A stretch of DNA of 64,000 bases, from NCBI GenBank assembly GCA_040506895.1, contig JBEVVY010000001.1:744001-808000 (forward strand). Reading direction: 5' to 3'. The stretch comes from Sedimenticola_A sp040506895. GTDB lineage: Bacteria > Pseudomonadota > Gammaproteobacteria > Chromatiales > Chromatiaceae. The position numbers were made by a program, and so were the translations under genes. The first letter of the stretch is position 1; every line of letters starts with the position of its first letter. Shown here in pieces: positions 56,359 through 64,000 of this stretch. Under the pieces are notes generated by a model. That model did not search any database. It was not told where the DNA came from and was given only the letters and a program-made list of their open reading frames with translations.

Positions 56359-57321
56359 ATGAGCGAAACCAAACACTGTCGCCTGTTGATCCTCGGCTCC
56401 GGCCCCGCCGGCTACACTGCGGCCGTCTACGCGGCACGCGCCAACCTCAATCCCGTCATGGTCACCGGGATGCAACAGGGTGGCCAGCTGACCACCACCA
56501 CCGATGTGGATAACTGGCCCGGCGACTGGGAAGGTGTCCAGGGCCCTGAGCTGATGGACCGCATGCTCAAACATGCCGAGCGCTTCGAAACCGAAGTAAT
56601 TTTCGACCATATCAACAAGGCAGACCTCAGCCAGCGCCCCTTCACCCTGACAGGTGATTCTGCCGTCTACACCTGCGACGCACTGATCATCGCCACCGGC
56701 GCCTCGGCCCAGTACCTGGGCCTGGATTCAGAAGAGGCCTTCAAGGGCCGCGGAGTCTCCGCCTGTGCCACCTGCGACGGCTTTTTCTACCGCAACCAGA
56801 AGGTCGCGGTGATCGGCGGTGGCAACACCGCGGTTGAAGAGGCACTCTACCTCTCCAACATCGCCTCGGAAGTGGTCGTGGTTCATCGAAGGGATGCCCT
56901 CAGGGCGGAAAAGATCCTGCAGAAGCACATCCTGGAGAAGGCCGAGAGCGGCAACATCACCATGGAATGGGATAGCGTCCTCGACGAGGTGCTGGGAGAC
57001 GATAGCGGCGTCACCGGCATGCGCATCAAGAATGTGAAGGACGACTCCACCAAGGATATCGATCTTCAGGGCGTGTTCATCGCCATCGGTCACAAGCCCA
57101 ACACCGATCTGTTCGAAGGCCAGCTCGATATGGAGCACGGTTACCTTCGGGTCCAGGGAGGCACCGAGGGCAAGGCGACCATGACCAACGTCGAGGGTGT
57201 ATTCGCCGCCGGCGATGTCACCGATCATGTCTACCGCCAGGCCATCACCTCGGCAGGCGCCGGCTGCATGGCCGCGCTGGATGCGGAACGTTTCCTGGAC
57301 GCCCTGGAAGCGCAGGGCTGA
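56359..57321 (+). CDS. trxB: Thioredoxin-disulfide reductase
   Basis: 320 residues from ATG 56359 (a longer frame opens at 56278 without family support). Flavoenzyme that reduces thioredoxin with NADPH. FAD motif LILGSGPAGYTAAVYAAR; redox-active CATC in SACATCDGFF; NADPH motif AVIGGGNTAVEEALYLS; final GDVTDHVYRQAITSAGAGC. Divergent from ald; in E. coli trxB also stands near the ftsK and aat-infA-clpA regions. Confidence 0.98.
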   Translation: MSETKHCRLLILGSGPAGYTAAVYAARANLNPVMVTGMQQGGQLTTTTDVDNWPGDWEGVQGPELMDRMLKHAERFETEVIFDHINKADLSQRPFTLTGDSAVYTCDALIIATGASAQYLGLDSEEAFKGRGVSACATCDGFFYRNQKVAVIGGGNTAVEEALYLSNIASEVVVVHRRDALRAEKILQKHILEKAESGNITMEWDSVLDEVLGDDSGVTGMRIKNVKDDSTKDIDLQGVFIAIGHKPNTDLFEGQLDMEHGYLRVQGGTEGKATMTNVEGVFAAGDVTDHVYRQAITSAGAGCMAALDAERFLDALEAQG

Positions 57322-57372
57322 GGAGAGGATCAACCGTGAACGGGCCCTGCCCGTTCGCGGTCTCCCGCTTAT

Positions 57373-58041
57373 CTACTCCAGGCCACCCTTCTGCTCCAGC
57401 AGGTAGCTGCCCAACAGCACTTTCTGGAAGCGGTTCACGTGGTGGATCTCGATACCGTTGATGTAACGCCAGCCCTCTTCCTCCTCCGGGCGGCGATTGA
57501 TTGTCTGCTTTCTCAGGCTGGTCACCAGGTCCAGCGACTCCTCGATGCCGCAGACATCGACCCTGAACCTCAGCTCAAGCTTGTCGCCGGTAGTGCCGAG
57601 GCTCTCCCGGCTGAGGATCTTGGCCCCCGAGAGGCTGAGGTCCTGTATATGCACCGGCACCCAGTTTTCACCCGACTCGAGGTCCCGGGTGTTCCTGGCG
57701 AGGCCATCGATAGCGGTCTCCACGCGCTCTGCACTCCTGACGGCAATGCTCTCGACATCTGCCGGATAGGCTATATGCAGGTAGGGATATGGCGCTGATG
57801 CCACATGAATGACCTTGGTCCTGAAGCCCTTGATATGGCTGCCATGGAGCATCCTCACCGCAAGCTGCTGCCCTTCGCGTATCAACATCACCTTGCCATC
57901 CACCTCGGGGGTGGTGACCAGAATGCTCTTGCCGGGCACATAACCGATCACGGTGCCGGCATGGCGCTGCTCATATCCCGGCGTGAGCAGTTCGAGCTGC
58001 AGTACATCACCGATCTGGAGATTGAGGAGATTTTCAGTCAC
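57373..58041 (-). CDS. PilZ domain protein with YcgR-like N-terminus
   Basis: 222 residues. N-terminal YcgR-type beta domain (LQIGDVLQLELLTPGYEQRH), then a PilZ c-di-GMP-binding domain: RxxxR-type RSAERVET and DLSLSGAKI (D-x-S-x-x-G) followed by strands EESLDLVTSLRKQTINRR. Proteins of this arrangement act as flagellar brakes or affect surface traits. It stands alone between trxB and aat; no flagellar genes are in the window, so the target is unknown. Confidence 0.88.
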   Translation of the reverse strand: MTENLLNLQIGDVLQLELLTPGYEQRHAGTVIGYVPGKSILVTTPEVDGKVMLIREGQQLAVRMLHGSHIKGFRTKVIHVASAPYPYLHIAYPADVESIAVRSAERVETAIDGLARNTRDLESGENWVPVHIQDLSLSGAKILSRESLGTTGDKLELRFRVDVCGIEESLDLVTSLRKQTINRRPEEEEGWRYINGIEIHHVNRFQKVLLGSYLLEQKGGLE

Positions 58042-58164
58042 TGGGGTTCAGTCCGTTGTTTATCCTTATGCTTAGTAGATTAGATGAAAAATTAAATGAC
58101 GCCCGAAAGCAAGCCCCTTCGCACTTGATATGATGTATGCGGTCCTGGAGTTATTGCCTGACAG

Positions 58165-58884
58165 ATGCTGAAACTACTGAATCCCAATCGTCCCGATGCA
58201 CCCTTTCCGGATGTATCCGATGCACTGAGCGAGCCGAACGGCCTGCTCGCGGTGGGCGGCGACCTGTCGGTGGAAAGGCTGCTGAATGCCTACAGGCACG
58301 GCATTTTTCCCTGGTATTCGAGCGGTCAGCCGATCCTCTGGTGGAGCCCGGATCCCCGCACCGTCATGTACCCTGAGAAGCTCAAGGTATCCCGCAGCCT
58401 GAAAAAGAGCCTCAGGAACAGGGGATTCCAGGTCTCATTCGATCGTGATTTCAGCGCTGTCATCGATGCCTGCTCCGAACCCAGGGAGAGTGACCCGGGC
58501 ACCTGGATCACCGGGGAGATGAAAAATGCCTACCTCGCCATGCATCAACAGGGACACGCCCACTCGGTGGAGGTCTGGCTCGATGGCGACCTGGTGGGTG
58601 GACTCTACGGCATCGCCATCGGCCGGGTTTTTTTCGGTGAATCGATGTTCAGCCGAACCAGTGACGCCTCGAAGGTCGCGTTGGTGCACCTCACCGGCAA
58701 GCTGCTTGGCTGGGGGTACCGGCTGATCGACTGCCAGGTCTACACCAGCCACCTGGTCAGCCTGGGTGCCGAGGAAATCTCCAGGGAGCAGTTCTGTTCC
58801 GCCCTTGAATCCCTGTGTGAAGAGACCCCTGGCGATATTGCCGCCTGGCGCCTCAGCGAGCTGGAACGCGCGGCTGCCCCATGA
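58165..58884 (+). CDS. aat: Leucyl/phenylalanyl-tRNA-protein transferase
   Basis: 239 residues. Adds Leu or Phe to proteins with N-terminal Lys/Arg, creating N-degrons. Family motifs: FPDVSDALSEPNGLLAVGGD, HGIFPWYSSGQPILWWSPDP, WITGEMKNAYLAMHQQGHAH, VGGLYGIAIGRVFFGESMFS and YRLIDCQVYTSHL. Its end overlaps bpt by four bases, so the two transferases are co-translated. Confidence 0.97.
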   Translation: MLKLLNPNRPDAPFPDVSDALSEPNGLLAVGGDLSVERLLNAYRHGIFPWYSSGQPILWWSPDPRTVMYPEKLKVSRSLKKSLRNRGFQVSFDRDFSAVIDACSEPRESDPGTWITGEMKNAYLAMHQQGHAHSVEVWLDGDLVGGLYGIAIGRVFFGESMFSRTSDASKVALVHLTGKLLGWGYRLIDCQVYTSHLVSLGAEEISREQFCSALESLCEETPGDIAAWRLSELERAAAP

Positions 58885-59639
58885 CTCCCGGCGATGACAA
58901 TCACAACCGGCTGCAGCTCTATCTCTCACACGATCACCCCTGCAGTTACCTCGACGAGCGCATTGCCAGGACACTGTTTGCCGACCCCATGGTCGAAAAA
59001 TCCCCCTGGCTCTACCAGCAATTGATCGACATGGGTTTCAGGCGCAGCGGTGATCTGATCTACCGCCCGGACTGTCAGGCGTGCCGGAACTGCATCTCGA
59101 CCCGGGTACCGGTGGATGAATTCAAGCCCAGGCGGAACCAGCAACGGGTGTGGAAGCGGAACCTCGACAGCCTGCAGATTGTCGAGCGGGATGGGGAATT
59201 CAATCCCGACCACTATGCCCTGTTCCGTCGTTATATCGAATTGCGTCACCCCGAGGGTGAGATGTCGGATACCACCGAAGAGGGGTACAGGCAGTTCCTG
59301 ACTGCCCCCTGGTGTGACACCCGGTTTATCGAACTGTGGCTTGATGGGCGACTGGTCGGCGTCGCCGTAACCGACCTGCTACCCAGGGGACTGTCAGCGG
59401 TCTACACCTTTTTCGACCCGGATTACGCCAGGCTCAGCCTGGGTGTCTTCGCCATTCTCTGGCAGATCGAACTGGCCAGGCAATACGGTCTGCCCTGGCT
59501 CTATCTCGGTTACTGGATCCCCGGCTGCCGTAAAATGTCCTACAAAACAGACTACCGTCCTATCCAGCTTCTGGTTGAGAACCGGTGGACTCCCATTGAG
59601 GCGGTGGATTCGTCATTTTTCGGCGAGAACGTGAAATAG
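58881..59639 (+). CDS. bpt: Aspartate/glutamate leucyltransferase
   Basis: 252 residues, ATE1-like family with prokaryotic specificity (leucylates N-terminal Asp/Glu). N-terminal HPCSYLDERIARTLFADP and the cysteine-rich YRPDCQACRNCISTRVPVDE (also named Ate-type) are visible; C-terminal GYWIPGCRKMSYKTDYRP. Coupled to aat. The substrate preference is family knowledge, not seen directly. Confidence 0.95.
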   Translation: MTPGDDNHNRLQLYLSHDHPCSYLDERIARTLFADPMVEKSPWLYQQLIDMGFRRSGDLIYRPDCQACRNCISTRVPVDEFKPRRNQQRVWKRNLDSLQIVERDGEFNPDHYALFRRYIELRHPEGEMSDTTEEGYRQFLTAPWCDTRFIELWLDGRLVGVAVTDLLPRGLSAVYTFFDPDYARLSLGVFAILWQIELARQYGLPWLYLGYWIPGCRKMSYKTDYRPIQLLVENRWTPIEAVDSSFFGENVK

Positions 59640-59710
59640 CGGCTTCACCCCTTGCCAAGAGGCGAATTTTGACGATAATGGCTGCCTGAAATTTCAGGCG
59701 GGCTTTGTGT

Positions 59711-59716
59711 TATACT
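59711..59716 (+). promoter_or_regulatory. Possible -10 element of the infA promoter
   Basis: TGTTATACT fits an extended -10 with TATACT at 59711-59716, about 55 bases before ATG 59771. A clear -35 is not seen. A 14-base palindrome CCTGAAATTTCAGG lies just upstream (59685-59698). Confidence 0.45.
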
Positions 59717-59770
59717 GCCGCCGCAATTTACCTGGCACGCTGGGTTGTCGGGTTAATGACAGGAAACCGA

Positions 59771-59989
59771 ATGGCTAAAGAAGACTTCATCGAGATGGAA
59801 GGGACCGTGGTTGAAACCCTTCCAAACACCATGTTCAGAGTTGAGCTGGAAAACGGTCACGTGGTGACTGCGCACATCTCCGGAAAGATGCGCAAGCACT
59901 ACATCCGTATCCTGACCGGTGACAAGGTCACCGTTCAGCTGACCCCCTACGACCTGACCAAGGGCCGCATCACCTACCGCGCCCGCTGA
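59771..59989 (+). CDS. infA: Translation initiation factor IF-1
   Basis: 72 residues, S1-type OB fold: AKEDFIEMEGTVVETLPNTM, ENGHVVTAHISGKMRKHYIR and TPYDLTKGRITYR. Full length. It binds the ribosomal A site together with IF2 and IF3. It lies between bpt and clpA, as in E. coli aat-infA-clpA. Confidence 0.98.
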   Translation: MAKEDFIEMEGTVVETLPNTMFRVELENGHVVTAHISGKMRKHYIRILTGDKVTVQLTPYDLTKGRITYRAR

Positions 59990-60001
59990 TTGAAAAGCCG
60001 C

Positions 60002-60027
60002 ATCCCGAACGCTCGCGGGATCTTTTC
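60002..60027 (+). terminator. Terminator of infA
   Basis: Stem ATCCCG / CGGGAT with loop AACGCTCG, followed by CTTTT. A second hairpin GGCGCCGT/ACGGCGCC at 60055-60076 overlaps the clpA stop and may serve clpA. Confidence 0.65.
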
Positions 60028-60061
60028 GAAATAGCTTCCTGATCCACGATCCAAGGCGCCG

Positions 60062-62326
60062 TCAATGAACGGCGCCGTCGTCGATGGTGAAGTTCAACTT
60101 CCCATCCTCTACGCTGACCCTGATCACACCGCCGGCCGACAAGCGACCGAAAAGAAGCTCCTCGGCGAGCGGTTTCTTGATCTTCTCCTGTATCACCCGC
60201 GCCATGGGTCTTGCGCCCATCTTCTCGTCGTAGCCGTGCTCTGCAAGCCACGTCTTCGCCTCGGACTCAACGATAAGGGAGACCTTCTTTTCTTCCAGCT
60301 GACCCTCCAGTTCGAACAGGAACTTGTCGACCACGCTGGTGATCACCTCCGGTGGCAGGCTGTTGAACTGGATGATGCCGTCAAGCCGGTTGCGGAACTC
60401 GGGCGAGAAGAACTTGTTGATCGCCTCCATACCGTCACTGCTGTGATCCTGGTGAGTGAAGCCGATCGAGGGCCGGCTCATGACATCGGCACCTGCGTTG
60501 GTGGTCATTACGATGACCACGTTGCGAAAATCCGCCTTGCGGCCGTTGTTGTCGGTCAGGGTACCGTGATCCATCACCTGCAGCAGCAGGTTGAAGACAT
60601 CCGGGTGAGCCTTCTCGATCTCGTCCAGCAACAGCACCGAGTGGGGATGCTTGTTGATCGCTTCAGTGAGCAGTCCACCCTGGTCGAACCCGACGTAACC
60701 CGGCGGTGCACCGATCAGGCGGGACACCGTGTGTCGCTCCATGTATTCGGACATATCGAAGCGTACCAGTTCCACCCCCAGGCTGAGCGCCAGTTGGCGG
60801 GTCACCTCGGTCTTGCCGACACCGGTGGGGCCGGCAAACAGGAAAGAGCCCACCGGCTTCTGTTCGTTACCCAGGCCTGAGCGGCTCATGCGGATTGCCG
60901 CGGTGAGGCTTTCGATCGCCTCGTCCTGGCCAAACACCACCAGCTTGAGATCCCGGTCGAGGTTCTTCAGGGACTCGATATCGGTGACAGAGACATTCTT
61001 GGGCGGAATGCGCGCCATCTTGGCCACGATATTCTCGATATCGGTGACACCCAGTACCTTCTTGCGCTTGCTCACCGGCTTGAGCCGCACGCTTGCACCC
61101 GCCTCGTCGATAACGTCGATCGCCTTGTCAGGCAAGTGACGGTCATTGATGTAACGCTCGGAAAGCTCCGCAGCCGCCCTCAACGCCTTCTGGGAGTAGC
61201 GGATCTCATGGTGCTCCTCGAACCTGGACTTCAACCCCTTGAGGATCTCGAAGGTCTCTTCGACGCTGGGCTCAGTCACATCGATCTTCTGGAATCGCCG
61301 GGCCAGCGCCCTGTCCTTCTCGAAGATCCCCCTGAACTCCTGGTAGGTGGTGGAACCGATGCAGCGAAGTTCCCCCGAGGCGAGCACGGGCTTGATCAGG
61401 TTGGAGGCGTCCATGGTGCCACCGGATGCCGAGCCGGCACCGATGATGGTATGGATCTCATCGATGAAGAGTATCGCCTCGGGCTCCTTTTTGAGCTGGG
61501 CCAGAACCGCTTTCAGCCGTTTCTCGAAGTCGCCACGGTACTTGGTGCCTGCGACCAGGCTGCCGAGATCGAGGGAGTAGATCCTGTTTTCTGAAAGCAC
61601 CTCCGGCACCTCGCCATCGACGATCATCTTGGCCAGTCCTTCCGCGATGGCGGTCTTGCCCACACCGGCCTCGCCCACCAGCAGCGGGTTGTTCTTGCGC
61701 CGGCGGCAGAGTATCTGGATGGTGCGTTCGATTTCTGGAGCTCGGCCGATGAGTGGATCGATCTTGCCATTCATCGCCTGTTCGTTGAGATCGGTTGCAA
61801 ACGACTCCAGCGGGTTGGAGGATGCACTCTCCTGGTCCTGGACCTCACCGTCCTGGAACGGTGGTATCTCCCCGTCATCCTCGGAATCGCCGGAGACCTT
61901 GGAGATACCGTGGGAGATGAAGTTGACCAGGTCGAGTCGGGAGATATCCTGGGTGTGAAGGAAGTAGACCGCCTGTGACTCCTGTTCACTGAATATAGCC
62001 ACCAGTACATTGGCCCCGGTGACCTCCTCCTTACCGGAAGACTGCACGTGGAAGACCGCCCGTTGCAGTACCCGCTGAAAGCCGAGGGTCGGTTGGGTCT
62101 CGCGTCCGCTGTCGGCGGGCAACAGTGGCGTGGTCTCCTCCAGGAACTCCTCGATATCCTTGCGCAGCCGCTCGGTATCGGCACCGCAGGCACGGAGAAC
62201 CGTGGCGGCCGTGGGATTGTCCAGGAGCGCAAGCAGCAGGTGTTCCACGGACATGAATTCGTGGTGCTTGGCCTGGGCCTGTTTGAAAGCCTGGTTCAGT
62301 GTAAATTCGAGCTCTTTACTCAACAT
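60062..62326 (-). CDS. clpA: ATP-dependent Clp protease ATP-binding subunit ClpA
   Basis: 754 residues from ATG 62326 (MLSKELEFTLNQAFKQAQ). Clp_N repeat at 1-150, AAA-1 with GEAGVGKTAIAEGLAK and LFIDEIHTIIGAG, AAA-2 with AGPTGVGKTEVTRQLA, LLLDEIEKAHPDVF and the ClpB-D2-small end. It unfolds substrates for ClpP. Downstream of clpS on the same strand (65 bases), so ClpS and ClpA are made together. Confidence 0.97.
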   Translation of the reverse strand: MLSKELEFTLNQAFKQAQAKHHEFMSVEHLLLALLDNPTAATVLRACGADTERLRKDIEEFLEETTPLLPADSGRETQPTLGFQRVLQRAVFHVQSSGKEEVTGANVLVAIFSEQESQAVYFLHTQDISRLDLVNFISHGISKVSGDSEDDGEIPPFQDGEVQDQESASSNPLESFATDLNEQAMNGKIDPLIGRAPEIERTIQILCRRRKNNPLLVGEAGVGKTAIAEGLAKMIVDGEVPEVLSENRIYSLDLGSLVAGTKYRGDFEKRLKAVLAQLKKEPEAILFIDEIHTIIGAGSASGGTMDASNLIKPVLASGELRCIGSTTYQEFRGIFEKDRALARRFQKIDVTEPSVEETFEILKGLKSRFEEHHEIRYSQKALRAAAELSERYINDRHLPDKAIDVIDEAGASVRLKPVSKRKKVLGVTDIENIVAKMARIPPKNVSVTDIESLKNLDRDLKLVVFGQDEAIESLTAAIRMSRSGLGNEQKPVGSFLFAGPTGVGKTEVTRQLALSLGVELVRFDMSEYMERHTVSRLIGAPPGYVGFDQGGLLTEAINKHPHSVLLLDEIEKAHPDVFNLLLQVMDHGTLTDNNGRKADFRNVVIVMTTNAGADVMSRPSIGFTHQDHSSDGMEAINKFFSPEFRNRLDGIIQFNSLPPEVITSVVDKFLFELEGQLEEKKVSLIVESEAKTWLAEHGYDEKMGARPMARVIQEKIKKPLAEELLFGRLSAGGVIRVSVEDGKLNFTIDDGAVH

Positions 62327-62390
62327 CTCTATCTGTTCCGTGGAGTGACAGTCATTAAGACCTTGTAATTGCCTGGAGTATTTCCTTCGA

Positions 62391-62711
62391 TCACGCCTCT
62401 TCCATGGAACAGAGCAGCGGATGCTGGTTGCTCCTCGCGAAATCATTCACCTGCGAGACCTTTGTCTCTGCGATATCCCTGGTATAGACCCCGCAGACAC
62501 CGACGCCACGTGTATGCACATGCAGCATGATCTGGGTCGCTTTCTCCCTGTTCATGCTGAAAAAAGTCTCCAGCACTTTCACCACGAACTCCATGGGTGT
62601 GTAGTCATCATTCAGCAGAATGACCTTGAACATGGGCGGCTTCTTAAGCTTCGGTTTTGCCTCCTGGACCGCCAGTCCATCGTCCAAATCAGGTTGTTGC
62701 TTGTCTGTCAT
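62391..62711 (-). CDS. clpS: ATP-dependent Clp protease adaptor ClpS
   Basis: 106 residues. Adaptor that recognises N-degrons (Leu, Phe, Tyr, Trp) and hands them to ClpA. FKVILLNDDYTPMEFVVKVL binds the N-terminal residue with the DDYTPM pocket; ATQIMLHVHTRGVGVCGVYT is the second family motif. The N-terminal tail (about 25 residues, Lys-rich) enters ClpA. Clustered with aat and bpt, which make the degrons. Confidence 0.97.
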   Translation of the reverse strand: MTDKQQPDLDDGLAVQEAKPKLKKPPMFKVILLNDDYTPMEFVVKVLETFFSMNREKATQIMLHVHTRGVGVCGVYTRDIAETKVSQVNDFARSNQHPLLCSMEEA

Positions 62712-62860
62712 AGTTTTCGATTTTAGCTGAATTCTTACCTGCGATGTATTGCATGAAAGTGGGGTTTAAAAATTAGAATTCAAGCTTTCATTAATAATCT
62801 AAAATGCCAACATTCTTACGTAAAATAATGAAAAGTCTAAAAAAAATGGACTTAAAGTAA

Positions 62861-62888
62861 TTGACCCGATATTTCAGTTGGTTATACT
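62861..62888 (+). promoter_or_regulatory. Probable sigma70 promoter of cspD
   Basis: TTGACC (62861-62866) and TATACT (62883-62888) are separated by 16 bases. Transcription would begin near 62895, giving a leader of about 150 bases before ATG 63045, typical for cold-shock genes whose leaders act as thermosensors. AT-rich upstream sequence is present. Confidence 0.6.
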
Positions 62889-63044
62889 TCAACCTGTTGG
62901 TTTAAGCCCCGTTTTAGTGCACTGGAGCGGACAGACCAACAAATCGGTTACAGCATTCACTACAGCAACAACAACATAAAAGCTGAGGATCCGATATGCC
63001 GTTCACCGAGGTAGTGACTTGAAGTATTTGGAGGAGCATTCGCT

Positions 63045-63254
63045 ATGGCTACTGGTACCGTTAAGTGGTTCAATAACGCCAAAGGATATGGTTTTGTAAC
63101 CCCGGATGAAGGGGAACAGGATATCTTTATCCACTTTTCTGCAATCGTAATGGATGGATACAAAACCCTTAAAGAGGGGCAGAAAGTGCAGTTCGAACTT
63201 CAGGAAGGCCCAAAGGGGCTGCATGCTGCAAATCTGCAGTCAGCTGCTGATTAA
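63045..63254 (+). CDS. cspD: Cold-shock domain protein CspD-like
   Basis: 69 residues, single cold-shock OB fold with RNP1 KGYGFVTP and RNP2 DIFIHFS. The GGAGGAG site at 63030-63037 is a good Shine-Dalgarno. Divergent from clpS, as E. coli cspD. CspD there inhibits replication in stationary phase; other Csp act as RNA chaperones. The clpA-clpS neighbourhood favours the CspD name. Confidence 0.92.
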   Translation: MATGTVKWFNNAKGYGFVTPDEGEQDIFIHFSAIVMDGYKTLKEGQKVQFELQEGPKGLHAANLQSAAD

Positions 63255-63328
63255 TCAGTCTTTCGAAAGACCCGAGAGGAACCGGAAAACCCAAACCGGC
63301 CTGGCGGGATGAAGTGAAGATTATCCAA

Positions 63329-63350
63329 CCCTCTCCCGATCGGGAGAGGG
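63329..63350. terminator. Possible terminator hairpin between cspD and icd
   Basis: Loop-poor perfect palindrome CCCTCTCCCG/CGGGAGAGGG between convergent genes. No T run, so confidence is low. Confidence 0.4.
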
Positions 63351-63377
63351 TATCTAGCGCGCCAAACGCTGGTGCTG

Positions 63378-64000
63378 TCAGAATTTCTCCAGCGCTGCGT
63401 TGAAGGTCTCGCTCGGCCTCATAACCGCTGCGGTCATGTCACGATCGGAGTGGTAATAACCACCGATATCAACCCCACTTCCCTGTACGGCATTCAGTTC
63501 ATCGACAATTGTCGACTCGTTCTCAGCGAGCGTACGGGCCAGGGGTTCGAAACACCCCTTCAGTTCCTGGTCATCATCCTGTGCCGCCAGGGCCTGGGCC
63601 CAGTAGAGTGCCAGGTAGAAATGGCTGCCCCGGGTATCCAGCTCGCCCACCTTTCGTGAAGGGGATTTATTGCTGTTGAGGAACTCGCCATTTGCCCTGT
63701 TGAGGGCGTCGGCCAACACCTGGGCCTTGCTGTTGCCGCTCTTCTGCGCCAGGTCTTCGAGTGAGACGGCCAGGGCCAGAAACTCACCGAGGGAGTCCCA
63801 TCTCAGGTGATTCTCCTCCAGCAGCTGCTGGACATGCTTTGGCGCCGAACCGCCGGCACCGGTTTCAAACAGGCCACCGCCTGCAAGCAGCGGCACGATG
63901 GAGAGCATCTTCGCACTGGTACCCAGCTCAAGGATGGGAAACAGGTCGGTCAGGTAGTCACGCAAAACATTGCCGGTAACCGAGATGGTGTCCTTGCCAT
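63378..64000 (-). CDS. icd: NADP-dependent isocitrate dehydrogenase, monomeric type, C-terminal part
   Basis: About 207 codons; the gene continues past the window end (the frame stays open through KDTISVTGNVLRDYLTDLFP). LELGTSAKMLSIVPLLAGGG, FETGAGGSAPKHVQQLLEEN and GYYHSDRDMTAAVMRPSETF are typical of the monomeric (IDH-II type, about 740 residues) enzyme, unrelated in size to the dimeric form. It makes 2-oxoglutarate and NADPH in the TCA cycle. Confidence 0.95.
   Translation of the reverse strand, partial: GKDTISVTGNVLRDYLTDLFPILELGTSAKMLSIVPLLAGGGLFETGAGGSAPKHVQQLLEENHLRWDSLGEFLALAVSLEDLAQKSGNSKAQVLADALNRANGEFLNSNKSPSRKVGELDTRGSHFYLALYWAQALAAQDDDQELKGCFEPLARTLAENESTIVDELNAVQGSGVDIGGYYHSDRDMTAAVMRPSETFNAALEKF

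Overview
The window looks like a chromosomal segment of a sulfur-oxidising gammaproteobacterium, possibly of the Sedimenticola/Thiodiazotropha kind. I infer this from a flavocytochrome c sulfide dehydrogenase pair (fccAB) next to housekeeping blocks whose order matches classical gammaproteobacterial synteny: gacA/uvrY-uvrC-pgsA-tRNA(Gly,Cys,Leu), ftsK-lolA-rarA-serS, and aat-infA-clpA-clpS-cspD. The genus is inference.

Layout. 1-3650 is core: a gene end, uppP, a small Cys-rich protein, fccAB and a terminator. 3664-41830 is a genomic island of about 38 kb. It is bounded by a 16-bp direct repeat equal to the 3' end of tRNA-Leu(UAA), the leuZ position also used by islands in enterobacteria. 41815-64000 is core again: three tRNAs, pgsA, uvrC, a family-5-like uracil-DNA glycosylase, a GacA-type regulator, tRNA-Ser, a Bax-inhibitor-1 family protein, a GAF protein, serS, DUF190-crcB, rarA, lolA, ftsK, ald, trxB, a PilZ protein, the N-degron pathway cluster (aat, bpt, clpA, clpS around infA), cspD and the end of a monomeric isocitrate dehydrogenase.

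Inside the island: (a) three nested IS3-family elements at the left end; (b) a very large SpvB/Rhs-type gene broken into colinear pieces (32868 down to 7653) by identical copies of an IS3-family and an IS21-family element; (c) two Rhs tips with toxin-like C-termini and candidate immunity genes, one HNH-like (6673-7599) and one HExxH zincin-like (16612-17739); (d) a probable phage-defence patch with an Abi_2-like HEPN protein and a DUF5131/TcmP pair; (e) a four-gene overlapping operon istA-istB-toprim-like-tyrosine recombinase (26950 to 22854), an unusual mobile unit; (f) fragments of type II secretion genes gspF and gspM at IS21 borders; (g) a ParE-type toxin-antitoxin pair; (h) a three-gene operon encoding a MORC-like GHKL ATPase fused to a TIR-like domain, a C5 DNA methyltransferase and a TPR protein, which I consider the best candidate for an undescribed defence system; (i) an AlpA-like regulator beside the tRNA. 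No full-length island integrase is seen next to the tRNA, so the island may be immobile unless helped.

How the parts work together. The core right arm shows genes of one pathway side by side: Leu/Phe transferases make N-degrons that ClpS delivers to ClpAP, and FtsK, LolA, RarA and SerS sit in their usual order. The island combines inter-bacterial conflict genes (Rhs toxins and immunity) with anti-phage candidates, and has been reshaped by repeated IS activity and recombination between IS copies.
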